A DNA stretch of 35,551 nucleotides, from NCBI GenBank assembly GCA_017384945.1, contig JAFNSO010000077.1, positions 1 through 35,551 of the forward strand, given 5' to 3'. This stretch comes from Ruminococcus sp. GTDB lineage: Bacteria; Bacillota; Clostridia; Oscillospirales; Acutalibacteraceae. The notes below the pieces were generated by a model that had not been told where the DNA came from, did not search any database, and worked only from the letters and a program-made list of their open reading frames with translations. The first letter of the stretch is position 1, and every line of letters starts with the position of its first letter. A program made the translations under genes and the position numbers. This document shows positions 14,403 to 23,727 of this stretch, piece by piece.

Positions 14403-15383
14403 TTATTTCTTATTTTTCTTCTTACTGTCAAAGCCCGCGGGAGCGTAGTTGTATTCTACAAGCGCTTCATTTTGTCTCAAAAGCTCAACGTGCTGAGCCT
14501 CGCTCTTCGCGATAAGCGCCGTGGGGCCGTAGAACTTGCCCATTACAATCGACTGAACAAGCGCGAATACCGAGGAGCATATCCAATAGAAGCCGACGGC
14601 GGCAGGTACGGAATACGCGATCCACGCCGAGAACAGCGGAAGCAGGTACAAAGCGTACTTCATACATCCCTGCTGATTCTGCATAGAGCCGTTGATTTTC
14701 ATTGTTACTATCTGGGCTCCTACAGAGGATACAAAGCAAAGAATCGGTATCAGAATATATACCGACAAAAATCCCTCCGAGCTCGGTGATGTAAGAAGAT
14801 TGAAGCCCGCGAAATTAAAGCCGTTGACAAACATTTGAACATTTGCCGCGTCGTTGCCCTGCGTAAAGAGCTGAGCAATCAATTCCTTTGACGGCGCAAG
14901 CGAGCTTACGAGGTTGATTTCCTGATAAGTCGCGTTCCCCATCACGGCGCCCGAGGATGAAACATATCCCGGGATCGCGTTTACATAATTCATAGCGTTC
15001 GTTACTATGTCGGACGCTATATGCAGAGTATTTGTCAAAGGATAAGCGACGCTGTAGAAAATTCCGAGCATAATGAGCATCGGTACGACGCTCGTTAAAC
15101 AACCGCCCGTCGGACTTACGCCCTCCTTTTCGTAGAGCTTCTGCATCTCTTCGTTGGCTTTCTGCTTGTTGTTGGCGTATTTTTCTCTTATTTCCTTCTG
15201 CTTCTTTTGCAATCGCGAGGTATTTGCCATACTCTTCTGCTGCTTGATTGAGAAGGGAAAGATTATAACCTTTATGATGATCGTAAAGAATATAATCGAA
15301 ACTCCGAAGTTCTGAAATACGTAAAACAGACCCCAGAGCAAGTATCCGAGGATACTTCCGAAAAATCCAAAAATTTGAAACAT
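14403..15383 (-). CDS. yidC: Membrane protein insertase YidC (SpoIIIJ/OxaA family)
   Basis: Inserts and folds inner-membrane proteins, alone or with Sec. The 326-residue protein has about five membrane helices: 10-23 plus 28-45, then the basic cytoplasmic hairpin with KQQKSMANTSRLQKKQKEI, GGCLTSVVPMLIMLGIFYSV, and the C-terminal helices including PLFSAWIAYSVPAAVGFYWICSS. The conserved positively charged residue of the hydrophilic groove is Lys38 (IIIKVIIFPF) rather than Arg. There is no N-terminal lipobox, unlike Bacillus SpoIIIJ. The 50-residue insertion between the second and third helices is hydrophilic and probably external. Start overlaps the yidD stop by one base. Confidence 0.95.
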   Translation of the reverse strand: MFQIFGFFGSILGYLLWGLFYVFQNFGVSIIFFTIIIKVIIFPFSIKQQKSMANTSRLQKKQKEIREKYANNKQKANEEMQKLYEKEGVSPTGGCLTSVVPMLIMLGIFYSVAYPLTNTLHIASDIVTNAMNYVNAIPGYVSSSGAVMGNATYQEINLVSSLAPSKELIAQLFTQGNDAANVQMFVNGFNFAGFNLLTSPSSEGFLSVYILIPILCFVSSVGAQIVTMKINGSMQNQQGCMKYALYLLPLFSAWIAYSVPAAVGFYWICSSVFALVQSIVMGKFYGPTALIAKSEAQHVELLRQNEALVEYNYAPAGFDSKKKNKK

Positions 15384-15625
15384 TAAGAGTTACCTCTTTT
15401 TCTTTTTTCCTTCTTCTCGGGTACGGGGTCAAATCCTCCCCTCGAAAAAGGATTACATCGTAAAATTCTCCATAATGACATAAAGAAGCCCTTGAACACG
15501 CCGTGAGTTTCTATCGCTTCTATCGCATAGTTTGAACAGGTCGGGTAGTACCTGCACTTCGGCTTTGTGTTGGATGAAATGTACTTTTGATAAAATCGTA
15601 TTGCCTTTATTAAAAATTTTTTCAT
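15383..15625 (-). CDS. yidD: Membrane protein insertion efficiency factor YidD
   Basis: Small membrane-associated protein that aids YidC-dependent insertion. The 80 residues show the whole family pattern: [30 protein letters not shown] and [19 protein letters not shown], with the three conserved Cys. The amphipathic N-terminus and basic C-terminal tail are typical. It sits between rnpA and yidC; its ATG directly follows the rnpA stop and its stop overlaps the yidC start, so translation is coupled on both sides. Confidence 0.96.
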   Translation of the reverse strand: MKKFLIKAIRFYQKYISSNTKPKCRYYPTCSNYAIEAIETHGVFKGFFMSLWRILRCNPFSRGGFDPVPEKKEKRKRGNS

Positions 15626-15961
15626 TTACTCAATCAGTCCTGCCTGACTAAAGTGCCTGTACATTTCTTTTTTTACAACTGTACTCTTGACGTAGGGCGT
15701 CTTGCCTCTGGCTACGAAAACTATGTCGCAGCCTCCCTTGATTTCGGGAGCTATTTCCCGAAAAGCCGCTCTGATTACTCTTCGCGCTCTGCTGCGTCTG
15801 ACCGCGTTGCCGATTTTCTTGCCCGTAGTTATACCATACCGGATGTTGTTTTTGTTGTTTTTGATTACATACGTTACAACAGTCGGACCAACGAAGCTCT
15901 TCCCTCTTTTATAGAGCCTCTGAAAATCCCTGTTATCTTTGATTGTGAGTTCCTTACTCAT
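15626..15961 (-). CDS. rnpA: Ribonuclease P protein component
   Basis: Protein subunit that helps RNase P RNA bind and cleave 5' leaders of pre-tRNA. The 111 residues contain NRDFQRLYKRGKSFVGPTVV, YGITTGKKIGNAVRRSRARRVIRAAFRE and CDIVFVARGKT. The usual RNR motif reads Arg56-Ser57-Arg58. Ribosome site GGGTGG precedes ATG. It is second in the operon after rpmH and abuts yidD. Confidence 0.96.
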   Translation of the reverse strand: MSKELTIKDNRDFQRLYKRGKSFVGPTVVTYVIKNNKNNIRYGITTGKKIGNAVRRSRARRVIRAAFREIAPEIKGGCDIVFVARGKTPYVKSTVVKKEMYRHFSQAGLIE

Positions 15962-16006
15962 TTTACCACCCGTGGTTTCAGGCGCGAAAGTCGTCTCATA
16001 GTAATA

Positions 16007-16029
16007 AAGACCACAAAGTGTGTGGCCTT
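16007..16029 (-). terminator. Partial terminator between rpmH and rnpA
   Basis: Leftward, AAGGCCACA and TGTGGTCTT form a 9-bp stem with one wobble and a 5-base loop, followed by TTATTA. The T run is weak, so it likely attenuates, letting rpmH be made in excess over rnpA (inference). Confidence 0.6.
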
Positions 16030-16042
16030 ATATTAATATGTA

Positions 16043-16177
16043 TTAATAAGACAGCTTCTTTCTTCCTTTGGCTCTTCTTCTCGCAAGTACCTTGCGGCCG
16101 TTAGCGGTAGACATTCTCTTCATAAATCCGTGCTCTTTCTTTCTGTGGATTTTCTTTGGCTGATATGTTCTCTTCAA
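16043..16177 (-). CDS. rpmH: 50S ribosomal protein L34
   Basis: A 44-residue protein beginning [17 protein letters not shown], then [21 protein letters not shown], ending LSY: an unmistakable L34. The start is TTG (16175-16177) with GGAGG eight bases upstream; no ATG is available at the N-terminus. It is the promoter-proximal gene of rpmH-rnpA-yidD-yidC-jag and is divergent from dnaA. Confidence 0.97.
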   Translation of the reverse strand: MKRTYQPKKIHRKKEHGFMKRMSTANGRKVLARRRAKGRKKLSY

Positions 16178-16237
16178 AACAATGACCTCCTTTCATCGCG
16201 GGATTATCCCACTTCTAGCAATACTTTGCACCGTAGT

Positions 16238-16266
16238 ATTATAATACAAATTTCTTTAATCGTCAA
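16238..16266 (-). promoter_or_regulatory. Sigma-A promoter of rpmH
   Basis: On the minus strand TTGACG (16261-16266), 17-bp spacer and a perfect TATAAT (16238-16243), about 60 bp before the TTG start of rpmH. Confidence 0.88.
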
Positions 16267-16388
16267 CCTTTTTTCGCATTTTTATTTCTTTTAAAAAAAT
16301 TTTAATACCTGACCACTACATATTGTGGGTCTGATTTTTTAAGACACATTTTTCGGAAACATTATACTATTAATATTATATATATTTA

Positions 16389-16417
16389 TTGCAATTTTCA
16401 AATTGTTTTGTTATAAT
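16389..16417 (+). promoter_or_regulatory. Sigma-A promoter of dnaA
   Basis: TTGCAA (16389-16394), 17-bp spacer, perfect TATAAT (16412-16417), about 72 bp before the dnaA start. Confidence 0.87.
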
Positions 16418-16440
16418 GATAATGGATTATAGTGGAATAC

Positions 16441-16463
16441 TGTGGGCAGGGATTCTCCCCACA
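16441..16463. repeat. Inverted repeat in the dnaA leader
   Basis: TGTGGG and CCCACA, separated by 11 bases, lie just downstream of the predicted dnaA transcription start. The arms resemble degenerate DnaA boxes (…CCCACA) in opposite orientations, so they could serve DnaA autoregulation or form a leader hairpin. Confidence 0.5.
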
Positions 16464-16489
16464 AAAGAAAGGAAGTTTTGATTTAGTTT

Positions 16490-17803
16490 ATGGAACATTT
16501 TAATGAAGCTTGGAATGTCATATGCGACTACTGCCGTCAAAGCATCACAGACGTCGCCTATAACACTTGGATCAGTAAAATCGAACCGCTATCAATGGAT
16601 TTTGACAAGAGCGAGGCTGTGCTGCTCGTTCCCAATGATTTTCACAGACAGACGCTTGAGAGATGCTATAAGGTACTTTTGAGCGACGCCTTTGAGGCTG
16701 TTTTCGGTACAAAAATAAACGTTGTTTTCTCCGTTCCCGAGGAGAAGCCGGCCGAGGAAATCGTCAGCGACGATATTGTTGACAACGGCTATACATACAC
16801 CTTCGACACCTTCATTGTCGGCAACTCCAATAAGTTCGCTCACGCCGCTTGTCTCGCGGTCGCTCAGAATCCCTCGAAGGCGTATAACCCGCTTTTCCTT
16901 TACGGAAACTCCGGACTCGGAAAAACTCACCTTCTTTACGCTATCGGCAACGAAATAAAAAAGAACGATTCCTCAAAATCGATTTGCTACGTAAAGGGCG
17001 ACGAGTTTACAAACGAGCTTATCGAGTCCCTGCACAGGGCTGCTATGTCTGATTTCAGACAGAAATACAGACATTCGGACGTACTTCTGGTTGACGACGT
17101 TCAGTTCATCGGAGGAAAGGAAAGTACTCAGGAGGAGTTCTTCCACACCTTTGAGGCTCTTTATCTCGCTCAGAAGCAGATAATCCTTACATCCGACCGT
17201 CCTCCCAAGGAAATAAAGACGCTCGACGACAGACTCAGAGGCAGATTCGAGATGGGTCTTATCGCCGATATCCAGCCGCCCGACGTTGAAACCAGAATCG
17301 CTATAATCAAGCGCAAGGCTGAACTTATGAATATTGAAATTCCGAACGACGTCTGCGAGTACATCGCTAACAACGTAAAGAGCAATATCCGCCAGCTCGA
17401 GGGCACCGTTAAGAAAATCAAGGCTAAAAATAACCTTGACGGCGAAAGACCATCTATCAAGTCGGTTCAGAATATAATCGCCGATATACTCAACAACGAT
17501 ACTCCCCCCGAGGTTACGGTTGAAAAAATTATCGACGAGGTCGCGAGAACGTTTAACGTTAACTCGGAGGATCTGAGAAGCTCAAACAACAGAAGCGCTT
17601 ACATCAGCGGTCCGAGACAGGTAGCTATTTACATTATAAACGATCTCACCACGCTCACTCAGGAGAGCATAGGCAAGGAGTTCGGCGGAAGAGACCACTC
17701 GACCATCAAGTACGCGATCGACACCACCGCCAAGAAGATGAAAAAGGACTCGAAGCTGCGCTCTATTGTCGAGGATATTATTAAGAATTGCAGTAACGAA
17801 TAA
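16490..17803 (+). CDS. dnaA: Chromosomal replication initiator protein DnaA
   Basis: AAA+ initiator that binds DnaA boxes, opens oriC and loads the helicase. The 437 residues contain domain I (about 1-80, with VAYNTWISKIEP), a short linker, Walker A GNSGLGKT (139-146), Walker B LLVDD (199-203), an arginine-finger region RLRGRFEMGL (248-257), sensor 2 SNIRQLEG and domain IV with PRQVAIYI and GGRDHST (399-405). In the DNA-binding basic loop the usual Lys/Arg cluster is reduced to SSNNRS, though Arg368, matching E. coli Arg399 by spacing from PRQ, is kept. The only nearby ribosome site, AAAGGAAG, is 14 bases from ATG; a stop codon two codons upstream rules out an earlier start. Confidence 0.97.
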   Translation: MEHFNEAWNVICDYCRQSITDVAYNTWISKIEPLSMDFDKSEAVLLVPNDFHRQTLERCYKVLLSDAFEAVFGTKINVVFSVPEEKPAEEIVSDDIVDNGYTYTFDTFIVGNSNKFAHAACLAVAQNPSKAYNPLFLYGNSGLGKTHLLYAIGNEIKKNDSSKSICYVKGDEFTNELIESLHRAAMSDFRQKYRHSDVLLVDDVQFIGGKESTQEEFFHTFEALYLAQKQIILTSDRPPKEIKTLDDRLRGRFEMGLIADIQPPDVETRIAIIKRKAELMNIEIPNDVCEYIANNVKSNIRQLEGTVKKIKAKNNLDGERPSIKSVQNIIADILNNDTPPEVTVEKIIDEVARTFNVNSEDLRSSNNRSAYISGPRQVAIYIINDLTTLTQESIGKEFGGRDHSTIKYAIDTTAKKMKKDSKLRSIVEDIIKNCSNE

Positions 17804-18126
17804 GCAAAATTTTAAGATAAATATTTTCCGCAAAAGTTTCAACAATCAACAGCTTGTTTTCCACAGAGTGTTGATAAGTTCTTGTCAGAGGAAAATTTTT
17901 CCACGTTTTACACAATTCGGGTTTTTGAAGATTTGAGACAAAAGCTCAGTACCGGCGCGAAAAATTCAGGATTTCCACAAATCCACAACAACTACTACTA
18001 CTACTTTAATATTTAATTATGTTAATGGTTTGGATTGGTTAACAGACAGGATTTTTGGGTTTGCTTTGCAGAACTTGGACTTTTAATGAGGAAAATGTGA
18101 TTCAGGTATAGATTGGAGATTTGTAA
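17804..18126. other. oriC: Probable oriC (dnaA-dnaN intergenic region)
   Basis: A 323-bp gene-free spacer. DnaA-box-like 9-mers relative to TTATNCACA: 17857-17865 TTTTCCACA (1 mismatch), 17869-17877 reverse (1 mismatch), 17906-17914 TTTTACACA (1 mismatch), 17897-17905 (2), 17971-17979 (2) and 17979-17987 (2). The last pair abuts five ACT triplets (17991-18005), which lead into AT-rich DNA (18004-18030). This order (boxes, trio array, AT-rich unwinding region) matches the basal unwinding system described for Bacillus. No gene or clear dnaN promoter is visible. Confidence 0.88.
17991..18005 (+). promoter_or_regulatory. Candidate DnaA-trio array
   Basis: Five perfect ACT triplets, equivalent to repeated CTA whose complement reads 3'-GAT, directly after two DnaA-box-like sequences and before AT-rich DNA. 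DnaA-trios guide DnaA filaments onto single strands during origin melting (established in Bacillus). Confidence 0.75.
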
Positions 18127-19230
18127 ATGAAAATAAATGTGTTGAGAACAGACCTCAGCGAAGCAGTTTCAAATGTTTCGAGGGCGGTTTCGTCGAAGGC
18201 GACGATTCCCGCTTTAGAGGGTATTCTTATAAAGGCTTACGGACAGAAGCTTTCGATTTCGGGGTATGACCTCGAAATCGGGATCAATACCTCTATCGAC
18301 GCTACCGTTCAGAAGGAGGGCGAGATCGTAGTCAGCGCAAAGCTTTTCTCGGATATTGTCAGAAAGCTTCCCGAGGAGGTCGTTTGCATTGAGACCGACG
18401 AAAGAATGATCACTTATATCACGAGCGGTCAGGCGGAGTATCAGATTGTAGGAATGTCCTCGGTCGAATATCCCGACCTTCCGACCTTTGAGGAGACGGA
18501 GAGCGTCGAGCTCAACGGCGAGATCCTAAAGGAAATGATAAGACAGACGGTTTACGCCGTTTCGGATAATAATTCAAAGCCGATTTATACAGGCTCGCTT
18601 TTTGAAATAAAGGACAAGGTGTTTACGATTGTCTCGATCGACGGCTACAGAATGGCTGTCCGCAGGGAGAATGTTGATAATGACATCGAAAGCGAGTTCG
18701 TTGTTCCCGGAAAAACCCAGCAGGAGGTTTTGAAGCTCATAAAGGACGACGATGAAAACGTCATTATGAGCGTCGGTCAGAGGCACATTATGTTTAAGAT
18801 AGGGGAGTACTGCGTTATTTCAAGACTAATTGAGGGTACCTTCCTCGATTATAACAGTACTATTCCCAAGGAGCAGAAAACCGAGGCGGTCGTTAATACC
18901 AGACTTATCATTAACGCGGTCGACAGAATGTCGCTTCTTAACGGTGACAAGATCCAGAGTCCCGTCAGATGTCTTTTCTCAAATGACGAGATTCACTTTT
19001 CGTGTACCTCGGCTATCGGTAAGGCTAACGACGTTATTTCCTGCCCTGTTATGGGTGAGGAGGTCGAAATCGGTTTTAATAACCGATACCTGCTCGACGC
19101 TTTGAAAAACATTGATACCGACGAGGTTAAAATCGTACTCAACGGCGGACTTTCGCCGATGATAATTACTCCCGTAAAGGGCGACAGCTTTGTAAGTCTT
19201 GTTGTTCCGATGAGGTTGTCAAATGTCTAA
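18127..19230 (+). CDS. dnaN: DNA polymerase III subunit beta (sliding clamp)
   Basis: Ring-shaped homodimeric clamp that tethers DNA polymerase III. The 367 residues begin MKINVLRTDLSEAVSNVSRAVSSK, with PALEGILIKA, the domain junction PDLPTFEE, the GSLFEIKDKVFTIVSIDGYRMAVRR segment and the C-terminal GGLSPMIITPVKGDSFVSLVVPMRL. Length and three-domain plan are normal. GGAG lies about ten bases before ATG. Its last eight bases overlap the next gene. Confidence 0.97.
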   Translation: MKINVLRTDLSEAVSNVSRAVSSKATIPALEGILIKAYGQKLSISGYDLEIGINTSIDATVQKEGEIVVSAKLFSDIVRKLPEEVVCIETDERMITYITSGQAEYQIVGMSSVEYPDLPTFEETESVELNGEILKEMIRQTVYAVSDNNSKPIYTGSLFEIKDKVFTIVSIDGYRMAVRRENVDNDIESEFVVPGKTQQEVLKLIKDDDENVIMSVGQRHIMFKIGEYCVISRLIEGTFLDYNSTIPKEQKTEAVVNTRLIINAVDRMSLLNGDKIQSPVRCLFSNDEIHFSCTSAIGKANDVISCPVMGEEVEIGFNNRYLLDALKNIDTDEVKIVLNGGLSPMIITPVKGDSFVSLVVPMRLSNV

Positions 19231-19441
19231 AGAGGTTATCAAGGTCGAGGGAGAATATATTAAGCTTCAGGATGTTCTGAAGCTGAGCGGGCTTTGTATG
19301 ACGGGAGGTCACGCCAAGGCCGCGGTTCAGAACGGTGAGGTCGAGGTTAACGGCGAGACCTGTACAATGAGGGGCAAAAAGCTCAGAACAGGAGACACTG
19401 TCAGCTTCGACGGAAAAGAAATTGAGGTTATGCTTGTATGA
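19223..19441 (+). CDS. S4-domain protein YaaA / RlbA
   Basis: A 72-residue protein that is one S4 RNA-binding domain: IKLQDVLKLSGLCMTGGHAKAAVQNGEVEVNGETCTMRGKKLRTGD. This is the conserved gene between dnaN and recF, called yaaA or rlbA in Bacillus and thought to act in ribosome assembly (established by homology only). Its ATG overlaps the dnaN stop by 8 bp. Its final codons and stop are part of an 18-bp tandem duplication reaching the recF start. Confidence 0.93.
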   Translation: MSKEVIKVEGEYIKLQDVLKLSGLCMTGGHAKAAVQNGEVEVNGETCTMRGKKLRTGDTVSFDGKEIEVMLV

Positions 19442-19465
19442 TAGACTATGCTTTTGTGATAGACT
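19430..19465 (+). repeat. 18-bp tandem duplication spanning the rlbA stop and recF start region
   Basis: ATGCTTGTATGATAGACT (19430-19447) is followed directly by ATGCTTTTGTGATAGACT (19448-19465), 16 of 18 bases the same, and then by the ATG of recF. The first copy encodes the last codons and stop of rlbA; the second makes a three-codon open frame (ATG CTT TTG TGA). Confidence 0.92.
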
Positions 19466-20563
19466 ATGTACGTTAAGGCTTTATATTTTAAAAATTTCAG
19501 AAATCTTTCGGACGGCTTTATCGAGCCGTGTGAAAATGTTAATATTATATACGGCGACAACGCTCAGGGCAAGACCAATCTGCTGGAGGCGCTCTGGCTT
19601 TTCTGCGGCGGTCACAGCTTTAAGGGAAGCAGGGAAAGCGAGTTTGTAAAATTCGGCGAAAAGCAGGCGAGAATAAGAGTTGAATTTTTTTCTCAGAACA
19701 GAGAGCAGAATTCAGAGCTTGTTTTCGGCTCGAACCGCAAGGAGGTTTATATCAACGGAGTGCAGAAAAAATCCGCCGCTTCGCTGATTGAAAGATACAA
19801 TGCGGTTATATTTTCTCCCGAGGACTTGACGCTCGTTAAAAGAGGGCCTTCCGCGAGAAGAAGGTTTATTGACTCGGCGATCTGCCGTGAAAAGCTGGGC
19901 AACGCTCTGATTATTTCAAGATATAATCAAACGCTGAATCAGAGAAACGCTCTGCTAAAGGATATATACAGACATCCCGAGCTTAAAAATACTCTTTCAA
20001 TCTGGGACGACACACTGTGCTATCTCGGTTCTCAGATCATTGTGAGAAGACTCGAGTATATTAAAAAGCTCAAGGAGAGCGCGGAGAAGTATCACCTCGG
20101 TATTTCGGGAGGCAGGGAAGAGCTGAGTATAGGTTATCTTTCCACAACGAAGGCTTCCTACGGGGAAAACGAGAGGGAGATTTTTAAAAGTTTCAGCGAT
20201 AATCTCAGGGAGTCTCAGAAGGAGGATATAAAAAGCGGTTTTACGACCGTCGGTCCTCACAGGGATGATTTTGATATAATAATAAACAAAAAACGGGCTA
20301 AGTCGTTCGCGTCGCAGGGTCAGCAGAGAAGCGCGGTGCTGTCTTTGAAGCTTGCAGAGGCGAAGGTGCTCAGCGAGCTGACGGGGGAAAATCCCGTGAT
20401 TCTGCTCGACGACGTAATGAGCGAGCTCGACAGAAAAAGACAGGATTATCTGCTCAACAAGGTCAGACAATATCAGGTTTTTATAACCTGCTGTGACCTT
20501 GACGAGAGTCTTTGCGACGAAAAAAGCAGAAAGTTTTTTATAAAAGAAGGAAGTGTGAGCTGA
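19466..20563 (+). CDS. recF: DNA replication and repair protein RecF
   Basis: SMC-like ATPase that helps load RecA at single-strand gaps with RecO and RecR. The 365 residues show LYFKNFRNL, Walker A YGDNAQGKTNLLEA (residues 29-42), SPEDLTLVKRGPSARRRFID, the signature region SQGQQRSAVLSLKLAEA and Walker B VILLDDVMSELD. Length is typical. No Shine-Dalgarno-like sequence precedes the ATG; upstream in-frame codons are stops, so the start is fixed and translation may depend on ribosomes ending at rlbA or at the mini-frame just before it. Its stop overlaps the remB start (TGATG). Confidence 0.97.
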   Translation: MYVKALYFKNFRNLSDGFIEPCENVNIIYGDNAQGKTNLLEALWLFCGGHSFKGSRESEFVKFGEKQARIRVEFFSQNREQNSELVFGSNRKEVYINGVQKKSAASLIERYNAVIFSPEDLTLVKRGPSARRRFIDSAICREKLGNALIISRYNQTLNQRNALLKDIYRHPELKNTLSIWDDTLCYLGSQIIVRRLEYIKKLKESAEKYHLGISGGREELSIGYLSTTKASYGENEREIFKSFSDNLRESQKEDIKSGFTTVGPHRDDFDIIINKKRAKSFASQGQQRSAVLSLKLAEAKVLSELTGENPVILLDDVMSELDRKRQDYLLNKVRQYQVFITCCDLDESLCDEKSRKFFIKEGSVS

Positions 20564-20814
20564 TGTATCTGCACCTCGGCGAGAAAACCGTTGTCAGGAC
20601 GGACAGTATCGTCGGAATATTTGACCTCGAGAATACGACCGTCTCAAAGCACACGAGGGATTACCTCGCGAACGCCGAGAAAAGCGGAAGAGTCGTAAAT
20701 GTTTCCTACGAGCTTCCGAAGTCGTTCGTTATCTGCGAGGAAAACGGAAAAACAGAGGTTTATATCAGCCAGATTTCAGGTCAGACATTAATGAAGAGAA
20801 TTAAAAAGGATTGA
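20563..20814 (+). CDS. remB: RemB (YaaB), DUF370-family regulator
   Basis: Small RemA/RemB-family protein next to recF; in Bacillus the family activates biofilm matrix genes, but the role in anaerobes is uncertain. The 83 residues start MYLHLGEKTVVRTDSIVGIFDLENTT, the strongly conserved N-terminus, and contain SKHTRDYL and PKSFVICEENGKTEVYISQIS. I chose the ATG at 20563, which overlaps the recF stop and follows GAAGGAAG; a frame from 20512 would add 17 non-conserved residues inside recF. Confidence 0.93.
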   Translation: MYLHLGEKTVVRTDSIVGIFDLENTTVSKHTRDYLANAEKSGRVVNVSYELPKSFVICEENGKTEVYISQISGQTLMKRIKKD

Positions 20815-20817
20815 GCT

Positions 20818-21453
20818 ATGGAAGGTAAAAGATGTCCCTACTGCGGTAGAAGAATTTCGTATTTTACAACATTTCACGAGAAAAAGAGAGGTCTGCACAC
20901 CTGCCCGAGGTGTAATAAGGAGTGCAAAATCAAAACGGATTTGCGACTTGTTCTCGGCTTTGCCGCGGTCGCTCTGCTCGTTGTGATGTTTATGATTATC
21001 TGGAACAATTCACAGAATTACAATAATTTTTTGGGCGTTGTTATTGTTGCGGTCGTGTTGATTATATTTTATTTTTTGACTCCGCTGTTTATCAGCTTTG
21101 TTCCTCTCAAAAAGTATTATAACAATCCATACGAAAGAGAGTATGAGAACGAAGGAGAAGAGAATGAGGACGGCGACTATGTTTTTGACCGCGACGCGTT
21201 TAACGAGGTCAAAAAGAACAGAAAGCCGAGGCATACTCCGAACGAAAAAACAATGGTCAGAGAGGTTCCAATCATAAAGGACGTCAGCGAGGCGCACGCT
21301 TCCTCGTCGGACGCTCCCCTGAAAAGGGTTACTCATATAGACAAGACGGATTTTGACGATGAACCCGAGGTTGAGTTCAGGGAGGAAGTAAAAACCTACG
21401 TCCCGAAGAAAAAGCCGAACGGTTCAAAATATACGGCGAACAGGAAGCTCTGA
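20818..21453 (+). CDS. Zinc-ribbon membrane protein A (CxxC-19-CxxC)
   Basis: A 211-residue protein with an N-terminal zinc ribbon (Cys6, Cys9, Cys29, Cys32; CPYCG and CPRC), two membrane helices (about 43-62 and 72-95) and a long charged cytoplasmic tail (100-211), rich in Glu and Asp at first (YENEGEENEDGD) and basic at the end (KKKPNGSKYTANRKL). The ribbon resembles the cxxc_20_cxxc protein family, though the gap here is 19. Three bases separate it from remB and one from the next gene, a shorter relative with the same Cys and helix positions. Function is unknown; the tail looks disordered and could bind partners. Confidence 0.85.
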   Translation: MEGKRCPYCGRRISYFTTFHEKKRGLHTCPRCNKECKIKTDLRLVLGFAAVALLVVMFMIIWNNSQNYNNFLGVVIVAVVLIIFYFLTPLFISFVPLKKYYNNPYEREYENEGEENEDGDYVFDRDAFNEVKKNRKPRHTPNEKTMVREVPIIKDVSEAHASSSDAPLKRVTHIDKTDFDDEPEVEFREEVKTYVPKKKPNGSKYTANRKL

Positions 21454-21454
21454 T

Positions 21455-23718
<2,264 letters not shown>

Positions 23719-23727
23719 GAGGTCATT

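Larger units (their letters stand above)
16178..16489. other. Divergent rpmH-dnaA intergenic region
   Basis: A 312-bp gene-free region with the rpmH promoter at its left, the dnaA promoter at its right and an AT-rich middle. It holds an imperfect inverted repeat at about 16311-16334 (GACCAC and GTGGGTC) and one at 16441-16463. I see no convincing DnaA boxes here, unlike Bacillus, where boxes lie on both sides of dnaA. Confidence 0.7.

Noticed and set aside
15260-15275. Lys38 in YidC in place of the conserved groove Arg as a defect
   Set aside because: The positive charge is kept and Lys is a plausible equivalent at this site, so it is not evidence of lost function.
15780-15800. RSR instead of RNR in the RNase P protein as a damaging change
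   Set aside because: All surrounding basic residues are intact and the change is conservative in effect; I have no evidence that it matters.
16178-16489. DnaA-box cluster upstream of dnaA, as in Bacillus
   Set aside because: I found no 9-mer within one mismatch of TTATNCACA; only partial CCCACA motifs are present.
20512-20562. Longer RemB with 17 extra N-terminal residues
   Set aside because: The extension lies inside recF, is not conserved in the family, and a good ribosome site supports the ATG at 20563.
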